Translations under genes and position numbers: made by a program
Origin: GCA-003244245 sp050699595
GTDB taxonomy: Bacteria; Actinomycetota; Actinomycetes; Mycobacteriales; Pseudonocardiaceae
Direction of reading: 5' to 3'
DNA length: 64,000 nucleotides
Assembly: GCA_050699595.1 (NCBI GenBank)
Contig: JBOHFI010000025.1
Span: forward strand, 9,260-73,259
Shown here: in pieces, positions 9,448 through 17,800 of the stretch
Numbering within the stretch: the stretch's first letter is position 1
How the letters are laid out: every line of letters begins with the position of its first letter
Notes under the pieces: model-generated
Told to the model about the DNA's origin: nothing
Databases searched by the model: none
What the model saw: the letters and a program-made list of their open reading frames with translations, nothing else

Positions 9448-9507
9448 ATGCTGAAGATCACGAAGGTCCGCAAAGTTCACGGTGTCTCAAGCCTGGTCCG
9501 CAACTGA
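9448..9507 (+). CDS. mccA: candidate MccA precursor peptide (19 aa, C-terminal Asn)
   Basis: Short ORF encoding MLKITKVRKVHGVSSLVRN. It has a good ribosome-binding site (GGAAGG, ten nucleotides upstream) and ends in the Asn codon AAC followed by TGA. MccB enzymes act only on peptides ending in Asn, and known or predicted MccA peptides run from 7 to several tens of residues, so a terminal Asn in the intergenic region next to mccB is the diagnostic feature. The peptide is strongly basic (2 Arg, 4 Lys, 1 His not counting the terminus region exactly), which would suit import by a peptide transporter in the target cell. A GC-rich hairpin follows 25 nt after the stop, as between mccA and mccB in E. 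coli. The prediction is inference from position and the terminal residue. Peptide detection would be needed to prove it. Confidence 0.62.
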   Translation: MLKITKVRKVHGVSSLVRN

Positions 9508-9532
9508 GTGTCGAGCTGAGCACTGCTTGGAA

Positions 9533-9562
9533 GCCAGCCGGTGTCCCTCGGGACCGGCTGGC
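9533..9562 (+). terminator. hairpin downstream of candidate mccA
   Basis: Perfect 10-bp inverted repeat, gccagccggt (9533-9542) and accggctggc (9553-9562), with a 10-nt loop and no U-tract. It lies between the candidate precursor gene and the next ORF. In the E. coli mcc operon a hairpin in the same relative place causes partial termination and stabilises a short, abundant mccA transcript. The same role is inferred here. Confidence 0.5.
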
Positions 9563-9656
9563 AGCCTGAGTGGGTTCGAGCGCCCCGCGGAGCAACGTGC
9601 GCGGGCGGAGTCTACTTCGCCAGCTTCTGCACAGCGCTGTACCGGAAGGCGAAGCC

Positions 9657-10412
9657 GTGAGCAGGCAGACGAAGGCCGCCCGCGATGGGGCTGGCGCAAG
9701 TAATGCGGGACGCGCGACCGGTGGCGCCGCGGACCCCTCCGCAGCGCCGTCGCTGGAGCGGTTCGAGGCGGTGCGGAGGCAGACCGAGTGCGTCTTCGCG
9801 CGCGGCACGCGGCTGTGGGGCGCGGAGGCGTGGGAGCCGGACGCCTTCGCGCGCAACATCGACCGCTTCGCCGCGCTGTTGACGCGCTTCGCCGCGGTCG
9901 CCGACGCTCAGCGGCTCGACGGGATCCTGCTGGAGGTCGCCGAGCCCGGCGCTGGCGCCACCGTGGAACGGCTGGCGGCGACGACGCGCGCCGTCGTCGA
10001 GGGTCTGACTGCGCGCGACCCGGCCGCAGCACCCGGCCCGCTGGTCGATGACCCACGCTGGTGGCTGACGTTCAGCGGCAGCGCGCTATTCGTCGCCACC
10101 TTCGCCCCCTGCTATGACACGACAAGCTCGCGCTACGGCTTCGGGCTGGAGCACACTTACCTGCTGTTCCAGACGCGCGCGTCGTTCGTGCGCCGGTACG
10201 CGCCCGGCAGCGGTGTGCTACCCGAAAGCGCCCGCGTCAGGACGCGCGCGGCGTTCGCGGCGTCGGGACGGCCGTACGACCTCGCGCTCACGCTCTCGCC
10301 GCTCGAGGCCAATCGCTTCGTGAAGCCCGGCCGGCTCGGAGAGCCGCCGATCGAGTGGTGGAAGGCGCCGCGCAGGCCCGACGAACGGAGGGAGCGCTCA
10401 GATGTCCGATAA
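9657..10412 (+). CDS. YqcI/YcgG (GntA-like) family protein, probable tailoring enzyme
   Basis: Resembles the YqcI/YcgG family (PF08892) through the block DPRWWLTFSGSALFVATFAPCY, then SRYGFGLEHTYLLFQTRASF and RTRAAFAASGRPYDLALTLS. The guanitoxin enzyme GntA, a member of this family, is a haem-dependent hydroxylase of a guanidine nitrogen, so an oxygenase role is conceivable, for example on an Arg of the precursor (the candidate peptide ends Val-Arg-Asn). That is speculation. The GTG start at 9657 is chosen because it has a good ribosome site (ggaagg, 9643-9648). An in-frame upstream start at 9570 would add 29 residues that do not look conserved. The stop overlaps the next gene's ATG by 11 nt, so it is translationally coupled to the CmoA-like gene. 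Confidence 0.6.
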   Translation: MSRQTKAARDGAGASNAGRATGGAADPSAAPSLERFEAVRRQTECVFARGTRLWGAEAWEPDAFARNIDRFAALLTRFAAVADAQRLDGILLEVAEPGAGATVERLAATTRAVVEGLTARDPAAAPGPLVDDPRWWLTFSGSALFVATFAPCYDTTSSRYGFGLEHTYLLFQTRASFVRRYAPGSGVLPESARVRTRAAFAASGRPYDLALTLSPLEANRFVKPGRLGEPPIEWWKAPRRPDERRERSDVR

Positions 10413-11127
10413 GCAGCTGGTCGACCACGTACTGGCCAGCGGCCCATGGAAGTTCGACGCGTCGACGACCGAAGTCTTCGACAACATGCTTGAACGCTCG
10501 ATCCCGCAGTACGACGTGATGCGCGCGGCGGTCGACGAGATCACGCTCGAGTTCGCCGCCGCGGCCGGCGGCAGCCGGTGCATCGTCGACCTCGGCTGCT
10601 CGCGCGGCGAGGCGATCGTGCGACTCGTCGCTGCGCTCGACTCCGACACCCGCTTCGTCGGCGTCGAGACGAGCGCGCCGATGCTGGCGGCGGCGCGCGA
10701 GCGGTTTGCCGGCGACGGCAACGTCTCGCTGCTCGACCTCGACCTGCGGCTCACCTATCCCGAGGTGCGCGCAAACGTGACACTCGGCGTGCTGACGCTC
10801 CAGTTCGTGCCGATCGAACACCGCCAGCGGCTGATCCAAGAGGTCTACGACCACACCGAGCCGGGCGGCGCCTTCATCATCGTCGAGAAGGTTCTCGGCG
10901 CGACCGCCGAGCTTGACCGCCTGATGGTCGCCTCCTACCTCGCGATGAAGCGCCGCAACGGCTACACGCAGGAGGAGGTCGACCGCAAGCGGCTGTCGTT
11001 GGAGGGCGTGCTCGTGCCGGTGACGGCGAAGTGGAACGTCGAGATGCTGCACGCCGCCGGCTTCCAGCAAGTCGACTGCTTCTGGCGCTGGATGAACTTC
11101 GGTGGCTGGGTCGCCGTGCGTCAGTGA
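10402..11127 (+). CDS. mccX: CmoA-like carboxy-SAM synthase
   Basis: 241-residue class I SAM-fold protein whose conserved segments follow CmoA from end to end: W-x-FD...EVFDNMLERSIPQYD at the N-terminus, IVDLGCSRGEAIVRL, LTLQFVPIEHRQRLI, GGAFIIVEKV, MKRRNGYTQEEVDRKRLSLEGVLVP, and AGFQQVDCFWRWMNFGGWVAV at the C-terminus. CmoA makes carboxy-S-adenosylmethionine from SAM and prephenate. Actinobacteria normally lack the CmoAB tRNA pathway, and no CmoB is nearby, so the carboxymethyl donor is most likely used by the methyltransferase domain of the neighbouring MccB homologue, as in the carboxymethyl-cytidine type of microcin C. The ribosome site GGAGGGAG precedes the ATG and the start overlaps the preceding gene. 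The symbol follows usage for the Bacillus and Yersinia mcc clusters and is tentative. Confidence 0.82.
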   Translation: MSDKQLVDHVLASGPWKFDASTTEVFDNMLERSIPQYDVMRAAVDEITLEFAAAAGGSRCIVDLGCSRGEAIVRLVAALDSDTRFVGVETSAPMLAAARERFAGDGNVSLLDLDLRLTYPEVRANVTLGVLTLQFVPIEHRQRLIQEVYDHTEPGGAFIIVEKVLGATAELDRLMVASYLAMKRRNGYTQEEVDRKRLSLEGVLVPVTAKWNVEMLHAAGFQQVDCFWRWMNFGGWVAVRQ

Positions 11128-11247
11128 GGGGCGTGCGGCTCTCTCCCCTCGTGCGGTTTGCCGCGCCCTCGTGCCCCCACCCGCGATCTCAAGATCGAGG
11201 CTAGGGCTACCAGCGATACACCAAACGAATTCTTCAGGTCGAAACAG

Positions 11248-11913
11248 CTACGCACCCTTCCGGATGCCGACGTAAACCCAGTGCGCCGAGATGTATGGCC
11301 GTCCGGTGTCGATCTCGCCAGAGTGCCTGACGTGCTTAACGGCCGGCAAGCTCGGGTGCTCGAAGTAGGGCGCCACGGAATCAAGCACATCAGACTCGGT
11401 CATGAAGTGGTGAGTCACGCCTGACTCCGACGGGTCGTCGCAGATCCAAGTTTGGCCGTCGACCCGCTCGCCCTTACCCATCATGGAGGATTCGGTCGAG
11501 ATGAATGTCCCGCCGAACAACCCGCCCGGACGCGTCACTCTTGCCGTCTCCGCGAGCGCCTGACGGATCTCGGGCCCGGTGCCGTGCGTAAGCACTCGCG
11601 TCGACAGCACGGCCGCGAACGTGGCGTCGGGGTACGGCAACGACTTCATGTCGGCGATCCGCAGGTCTGCGGTCAGTTCCTCATCGGCCAACCAGCGTTC
11701 CGCGTACTCCTTGCCTCGCTCGGAGATGTCAATCCCATGCACCTCGTACCCGCGCCGTGCGAGGAAGACCGCGTGCCGGCCGGCACCAAACCCGATGTCG
11801 AGGACCTTCGCCGGCGGCCCGATCTTCTCGAGATGATGAGCGAACACGATCACCTCGTCGTTCGGCTCTCTCAGGCGGAAGGTCTCGTCCTTGTAGAGGT
11901 CGTCCCAGTCCAT
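11248..11913 (-). CDS. class I SAM-dependent methyltransferase
   Basis: A 221-residue methyltransferase with motif I VLDIGFGAGRHAVFLARRG, an acidic end of strand 2 (VHGIDISERG), motif II-like LPYPDATFAAVLS and post-motif RVTRPGGLFGGTF. The start is taken at the ATG at 11913 (MDWDDLYKDETFRLREPND). The ORF continues 54 nt further upstream but that part is uncharacteristic. It is convergent with the CmoA-like gene, with 120 nt between them. Substrate unknown. It may be a bystander of the mcc-like locus or a tailoring enzyme, and nothing in the sequence decides between these. Confidence 0.7.
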   Translation of the reverse strand: MDWDDLYKDETFRLREPNDEVIVFAHHLEKIGPPAKVLDIGFGAGRHAVFLARRGYEVHGIDISERGKEYAERWLADEELTADLRIADMKSLPYPDATFAAVLSTRVLTHGTGPEIRQALAETARVTRPGGLFGGTFISTESSMMGKGERVDGQTWICDDPSESGVTHHFMTESDVLDSVAPYFEHPSLPAVKHVRHSGEIDTGRPYISAHWVYVGIRKGA

Positions 11914-12460
11914 CTTCCAGCCAATCTGGGTGCGTCGAGCGTCGCCGCAGCGGGGGCTCAGGGGCAAGGAACATCAAGCGTCGGGATCACGTCCTCATGA
12001 TCCGTCCTGGGTTCGCGAGAGGCCGGGGTTCAGGTTATCTCGCCCCGTTGGGCGATAGTGCCATCGAAGAGCACCACGTCCGGGCTTGGATGCCCCGGCC
12101 CGGACGTGCCGTTGGCCCCGGTGAGCAGTGCTGCGGTATCGGCCAGCGCGTTGTGCGCCTGACCCGCCGTGGCGGTGGTCGCGGCAGCCCACGTTCCACC
12201 TAACACGGGGAGCTGTTCATTGGCGGTTCAGTGTTCTGAGCAGGTCGAGCTTCCCTGCCAGTGTGGTGTGGATCACTGATGGTGGGGCCCTGGCGCGGAC
12301 GGGAATACTCGCCCGATCGTGACGGGCGCACTGACCTGGGCGAAGAAGCGGTTGATGGGACAGAACTACCGGTTGATCAGACCGTTGGGTGCTCGTTGTG
12401 TCAGTGGTCGCGGTTGCCGTTGCGCGGCGGGTTCGGTACCGCACGGGACTTCTCAGGGGG
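11914..12460. other. intergenic stretch with possible gene relic
   Basis: No intact gene is recognised in this 547-nt stretch. On the minus strand about 12028-12200 reads through a plausible protein tail (TWAAATTATAGQAHNALADTA...VVLFDGTIAQRGEIT and a stop) without a start or a recognisable family, so it may be the 3' remnant of a lost gene. Other ORFs here are arginine/proline-rich and look like GC-driven artefacts. Confidence 0.25.
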
Positions 12461-13017
12461 ATGGGCGATGCCACGCAACGCCGGAAACTCGGCGAAGCCG
12501 AGCGTGATCGGCTTCGGGCCCTGGGGTGCCCGGTCGCCTAGATCGCCGCCAGGCGGGGCCGCCGGTTCAACCTGCGACCCCGCCTGGCCTGGCGCCACGC
12601 GCTGGGATAGCCGCAGTGGAAGCCAGCGCAGAGCTATAACACGCTGCACCCGGGGGCGAGGCTCTCAGACAACCGGATCAGCGAGTTCGAGGTCTGGCCC
12701 CATGGTGGCAGTTCCGGAGCTGGAGCGCCGCCACTGACATTGATGACGACGTGCTCGACCAGATGACCGCGGACGTCGCCGAAGCCGCCCAGCTCGTCGA
12801 GTCCGCCCTACCGGACGCCACCAGCGGAACCGCCTTGTTGCGGCTGGCCAGTCGGCAGGCCCGGATCCACGCTGCCCGCCGTCAACCTGGCGACGTCACC
12901 CGGGCACTGGCGCTCGCCGCGACCAGCACCATGACCGCCCTGCGCGATGACCTCACCGAGTTCTGCACCCACCCCGCCGCCACCCAGCCAGGACTGGAGC
13001 CGGACTCCACCACCTGA
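12461..13017 (+). pseudogene. decayed HTH-type transcriptional regulator
   Basis: Reading from the ATG at 12461 gives MGDATQRRKLGEAERDRLRALGCPVA, then a TAG at 12539, then IAARRGRRFNLRPRLAWRHALG, a second TAG, PQWKPAQSYNTLHPGARLSDNRISEFEVWPHGG, then a frame change into WSAATDIDDDVLDQMTADVAEAAQLVESALPDATSGTALLRLASRQARIH and an acidic tail ending at 13017. The ARRFNLRPR..WRHALG.PQWK..Q.YNTLHPGARLSDNRIS block recalls N-terminal DNA-binding regions of actinobacterial XRE-like regulators, as I remember them. Two in-frame stops plus a frameshift make it a pseudogene. The final 88 codons form an open frame from a GTG at 12751, which is not likely a gene of its own. Confidence 0.5.
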
Positions 13018-13095
13018 CGTGTGCCGCCCGGCAGACCGTGCCCGTCGCACTCGTGTCGCCGTGGGGAAGACGATGAATATCCAGCACCCCGGCGA

Positions 13096-13127
13096 GGGGC
13101 GTGCCCCGGCACGCTGGGACACGCCCC
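13096..13127 (-). terminator. hairpin downstream of secreted-protein gene
   Basis: Inverted repeat ggggcgtg (13096-13103) and cacgcccc (13120-13127) with a 16-nt GC-rich loop. It lies 13 nt beyond the stop of the minus-strand gene and so probably serves as its terminator. No U-tract is present. Confidence 0.4.
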
Positions 13128-13140
13128 CTGCCGTTAGCGG

Positions 13141-14382
13141 TCAGGCCTTGGGTAGCCCGTCCAGGAAGGCTTGCAGGGCTGGGTCGGTCCAGAACTGGCC
13201 GGCGATGGTCTGCTGGGCCAGTGCCACCGCCTCCAGGGCTGTCTTGTTCGCCGCCTTCACCTTGTCGACGGGCGTGGCAGCGTTGCCGGCCAACAAGGCG
13301 TAGTTCGCCAAGGCCCTGCGCAACGTGGCTGCGGTATTCACCAAGCGGGCCTTGTCCTCCAGCGTCGGCTGGACCTTGGCGAAGTCCGATCCGGGCCCGG
13401 TCGCCCCGCCTGCGGCGGCTCCTGCCGGGTCGGCCGGGAATTTCGGCAGGCTACGAATGAGGTCCGACTTCACGTCGTTCAGCTGACTGAGCGCCGTCTT
13501 GTCGTCGGCCGTCAGGGCGAGCTTCGTGACGTCCGAGGTCCGGGCCGCGGCGTTGAGGAGGTTCACTCCGAAGCCGTAGCGGTCGAGGAGGGTGGCCACG
13601 AGCGCCTTGAGGGTGGCGACGTCGGGGGTGGGCTTGGCGAACTCGACCGCCGCCGCGTCCAGCGCGGCCTGCGTCTCCTGAGCGTCGGAGGCCGAGCGCA
13701 CCGCGATCAGTCTCTTGACGCCCGGGAAGCCGGCCTTGAAATTGTTGAAGAACTTCGTGGCCTTGGGCACGTCGCCAGTGCCGGAGTTCAGGGCGTCCCT
13801 ACTGATCAGCAGCTGAGCCCGCACCCCGCGAAGCGGCACCAGGTCGTCGAACAGTGGGTGGAGGGCTGGCTGGGCGGCGACGAATTCGATGGTCAGGTTG
13901 ATCTGTTGGCGCAGGTGTTCCACCAGCCTCGCGAGCGTGGGCCAGTCGGGCGAAGGCTGCTCGAGGCCGGCTTGGATCACGAACTGGGTGTCGACCTCGA
14001 TGTCTCGGTACAGCGGCAGCGACCGGTGGTTGACGTACACCTCGACGGCCTGCCACGCGGCTTCGTAGTCCTCGCCGGCTTGGATCGAGGCGGCGAGGTT
14101 ACGGCGATTGATGGCCGACTGCCACCGCTGAACGAACGGCGGGAGGGTCCTGAGGTTGGTGACTTCTCTGGAGGCGAACTGTGAAGGCGGCAGCACGATG
14201 GAGACTCCGAACAGGTCACGATCGATCAGGCCCTGAGCGACATCGCTGGACATGTCGACCTGGATCGGGAAGGGCGGATCGGGCACACGCGGTGCCGCGG
14301 CGGCGGTCCCGGCGAGACCGCCGGCACCGACGGCGAGGGCGAGAGCAGGGGCGAAAAGCAAAGGGCGTCTTACGGCAGCCAT
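13141..14382 (-). CDS. secreted helical protein of unknown function, iron-box promoter
   Basis: A 413-residue protein from the ATG at 14382, which has AGGAGG ten nucleotides upstream. A Sec-type signal peptide is clear: MAAVRRP, a hydrophobic stretch LLFAPALALAVGAGGLAG, and a likely cleavage after AAA. The mature part is rich in predicted helices (EDYEAAWQAVEVYVNHRSLPLYRDIE; LVEHLRQQINLTIEFVAAQP) with no Cys cluster and no enzymatic motif I recognise. Its promoter region carries two copies of an iron-box-like element, and it is divergent from the NRPS. A periplasmic or cell-surface role in metal uptake is therefore plausible but not shown. It could also be a helical-bundle protein distantly like EfeO or imelysin, although the motifs of those families were not found. 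Confidence 0.6.
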   Translation of the reverse strand: MAAVRRPLLFAPALALAVGAGGLAGTAAAAPRVPDPPFPIQVDMSSDVAQGLIDRDLFGVSIVLPPSQFASREVTNLRTLPPFVQRWQSAINRRNLAASIQAGEDYEAAWQAVEVYVNHRSLPLYRDIEVDTQFVIQAGLEQPSPDWPTLARLVEHLRQQINLTIEFVAAQPALHPLFDDLVPLRGVRAQLLISRDALNSGTGDVPKATKFFNNFKAGFPGVKRLIAVRSASDAQETQAALDAAAVEFAKPTPDVATLKALVATLLDRYGFGVNLLNAAARTSDVTKLALTADDKTALSQLNDVKSDLIRSLPKFPADPAGAAAGGATGPGSDFAKVQPTLEDKARLVNTAATLRRALANYALLAGNAATPVDKVKAANKTALEAVALAQQTIAGQFWTDPALQAFLDGLPKA

Positions 14383-14432
14383 GGGGAGCGGGCCTCCTAG
14401 GACCAGTGGAGAGGGCACCGGGAGACGCCCTC

Positions 14433-14470
14433 TACTTAGGGTTGCCTACCTTTTACTTAGGGTTGCCTAA
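14433..14470. promoter_or_regulatory. tandem iron-box-like operators
   Basis: The 16-nt string tacttagggttgccta occurs at 14433-14448 and again at 14454-14469, exactly 21 bp apart (two helical turns). The second copy extends to ttagggttgcctaa, a perfect TTAGG-N4-CCTAA palindrome at 14457-14470. This resembles the IdeR/DmdR consensus TTAGGTTAGGCTAACCTAA. The sites lie 51-88 bp upstream of the secreted-protein start and about 370 bp before the NRPS, so iron repression of at least the former is likely. Confidence 0.6.
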
Positions 14471-14839
14471 GTTATGGCTCGACTCGGTCCTCATCGGCCC
14501 CTGCAGCCAGGCGTTACAGCCGACGCCCCTGATGTGCGCGGCACGGGACGATGACGAGCGAGGGACGGTACGGTGCGACGTATTTGCGGTATTTGCGTTA
14601 CCTCGTCCTGCGGTTAAGACACTTGCGCCACGCTTGCACCCTTGTGCTAACCTGACCGTGATTAAGCTTGACGGGTAATCGAGGGGTCCCGTTCATATGG
14701 GCACGAGGATGTCCAGGTTTCATGGAACCTCAAGCGACCCAGTGAGCATAAGGCTACGGTGACGGTGACATTGTGATGGGGGTGACTGGTGTGACGCCGA
14801 CTCCCACGGGCGCCCGTGATCACCGAGTAGCCGCCTGAC
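14471..14839. other. NRPS upstream region
   Basis: The 369 nt between the iron boxes and the NRPS start hold no recognisable gene. A short near-repeat (gtatttgcg then gtatttgcg at about 14579-14597) is AT-richer than the surroundings and could mark promoter DNA. Small ORFs here lack ribosome sites. Confidence 0.3.
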
Positions 14840-17800
14840 ATGCGGTTCAACCAGCACCATCCACGCGGCGTTTCATGCGTGAGTGCGAGCGGGGAGGCGA
14901 CATTGTCTGGTAGTACCGGAATTGCTCTTCCACTGTCGGCCGCTCAGCGCGAGATCTGGTTCGCCGAACAACGGTTGAACACGACGAATCAGGTTTACAA
15001 GGTCAGCGAGTGTATCGAGATATACGGACCGGTTGATCCGGTGTCGTTCGAGCGGGCGCTGCGGCAGGTCGTCGGGGAGGTCGACGCACTGCATGTCCGG
15101 TTCGCCGGCAGCGACACGCCGCGCCAGATCATCGAACCGTTGCCGGAGTGGCGGATGCCGGTCATCGATGTCAGCGGCGAATCCGATCCGCACGCGACGG
15201 CGCGAGCATGGATGGCCGCCGACGCGGCCCGGCCGATGGATCTCACTCGTGGCCCACTGTTCAGTTACGCGTTGATGAAGGTGAGATCCGACCGGTTCGT
15301 GTGGTATCAGGGTTACCATCACATCGTGATGGACGGGTTCGGGTTCTCCCTCATCGCGCGGCGGGTAGCTCAGATTTATACCGCTCTCGCCAACGGTGTG
15401 TCGTGCGATCCGAATGTGTTCGGTTCGCTGCGCCAGCTACTGGACAGCGATTCATCCTATCGCGCGTCGGAAGAGTTCACGCAGGATCAGGCATGGTGGA
15501 TGAAGCGTTTCGCCGATCAGCCGGAGCCGACCAGGATCGTTGGTCGGTCATCGAGAACTCCTGATAGCCTCGTTCATCGGACGACCTGCCTGCCACCGTC
15601 GAGCATGGATAAGCTGCAGGCAGCGGCACGCCGCTTCGGAGTGCCATGGTCCCGCATCGCCATCGCGGCGACGGCAGTCTATGTACACCGCCTGACGGGC
15701 GCGCGGGACGTGATTGTGGGCCTGCCGGTCACGGCCCGTCAGAGTCCTGTTCTGAAACGCGCACCGGGCATGGTGGCGAACGTGTTGCCGCTGCGACTAT
15801 CGGTAAGTCCGGACATGAGCCCGACCGACCTCATCAGACACGTGGCGGACGAAGTTCGTGAAGTGGTCGAGCATCAACGTTACCGGGGCGAAGACGTCCA
15901 CCGGGACCTCGGCCTACCAGGCGACATCGGGAGATATTTCACCCCGGTAGTCAATATCATGTCTTTCGACTACGATCTGAGTTTCGCCGGATACCGCGCC
16001 GCGGCGCGCAATCTCTCCATCGGGTTGACCAGCGATCTGTCTATCATCATGCGGGACGGACAAGACGACTCAGGATTGCGGATCGGCTTATACGCGCATC
16101 CGGAAGTCTGTGGCGCTGACGATCTGACCGCCCATCATCAACGTTTTCTGAATCTGCTGGAAACCCTCACGGTCGCTGATCCGGATCGGCCGGTCAGCCG
16201 GATCGACCTGCTCACCACCGAAGAACGCGCTCGGTTGCTGATCGACCACAACGACACCACCCACCCGATCCCTCCCACCAGCCTGCCGACGTTGTTCGAG
16301 GCTCAAGCGCACGTCACGCCGGATGCGGTGGCAGTAGTGTGCGGCGATGTCATGTTGTCGTATGCGCAGCTCAACACCAAAGCCAACCAGCTCGCTCACG
16401 CGCTGATCGCACAGGGTGTGGGCCCGGAGCGGATCGTGGCGCTCGCGTTGCCCCGCTCACCCGAGCTCGTCGTGGCGATCCTGGCGGTCCTCAAGACCGG
16501 CGGCGCCTACCTGCCAGTGGACCCGGACTACCCGCCCGCACGGATCGCCTTCATGCTCACCGACACTCAACCAGCACTGCTGCTCACCACCCACCGGCTA
16601 GCGGGCGACCTACCCCAGGACACACCAACCCCCCAGCTCGTCATCGACCACCCCGACACCGTGGCAATGATGGGCGAGCACCCAGACACCGACCCCACCG
16701 ACACCGACCGCACCACCCCCCTCACCCCCCAACACCCGGCGTACGTGATCTACACCTCCGGCTCCACCGGCACACCCAAAGGCGTACTCATTACGCACCA
16801 GAACGTGGTACGGCTGTTCGGCGCGACGCGACAGTGGTTCGGTTTTGACGCCGATGACGTGTGGACGCTGTTTCATTCCTACGCGTTCGACGTTTCTGTC
16901 TGGGAAATCTGGGGCGCACTGCTGCATGGGGGCCGTCTGGTCGTCGTGCCTTATGAACTCAGCCGTTCACCGAGGCAGTTTCTCAAGCTACTAGCTCGCG
17001 AGGGCGTGACGGTACTCAACCAGACACCCTCGGCGTTCTACCAGTTGATGCAGGCCGATCATGACAACCCCACCGCGGGGCAGTCGCTAACGTTGCGTAC
17101 CGTGATCTTCGCTGGCGAGGCGCTACAGCCAGCCCGCCTGCGCGACTGGTACCAACGTCACCCCGACCATGCGCCGACATTGGTCAACATGTACGGCATC
17201 ACCGAGACCACAGTGCACGTCACTCATGTCACGCTCGATCGACACATCACAGCCGGGGGCCCAGCGAGCGTTATCGGTACCAGCATCCCCGATCTTCGCA
17301 CCTATGTGCTGGATGCTTGTCTGCGGTTGATGCCGCCGGGGGTGGTGGGTGAGTTGTATATCGCGGGGGCGGGCCTGGCGCGGGGTTATCTGCACCGGCC
17401 CGGCCTGACCGCACAGCGGTTCGTGGCCGATCCTTATGGCCCGCCGGGGGCTCGGATGTATCGGAGCGGGGACCTGGCCCGCCGGCGCCCGGACGGGAAC
17501 CTGGAGTTCGCGGGCCGGGTTGATGACCAGGTTAAACTCCGCGGGTACCGGATCGAGCCAGGTGAGATCGAAACCGTGCTCACCACGCACCCCGACGTCG
17601 CGCACACCGCGGTCATCGCGCGGGAGGACCGGCCCGGGGACAAGCGACTGGTCGCTTATGTGGTGGCCGCCGGTGAGGGTTACCGGCCAGACGTGCTGCG
17701 CGAGTACGCGCGTGAGCGCCTGCCGGAGTACATGGTGCCCACCGCGCTGGTCATACTCGACACGTTGCCACTGACCCCCAACGGGAAACTCGACCGTGCC

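Noticed and set aside
10402..11127. CmoA acting in tRNA wobble modification
   Set aside because: No CmoB is adjacent, and the gene is coupled to the mcc-like set. The alternative carboxymethyl role explains the context better, although a distant CmoB cannot be excluded.
12751..13017. Independent 88-codon gene
   Set aside because: The reading matches the tail of the decayed regulator upstream, and the GTG has no convincing ribosome site.
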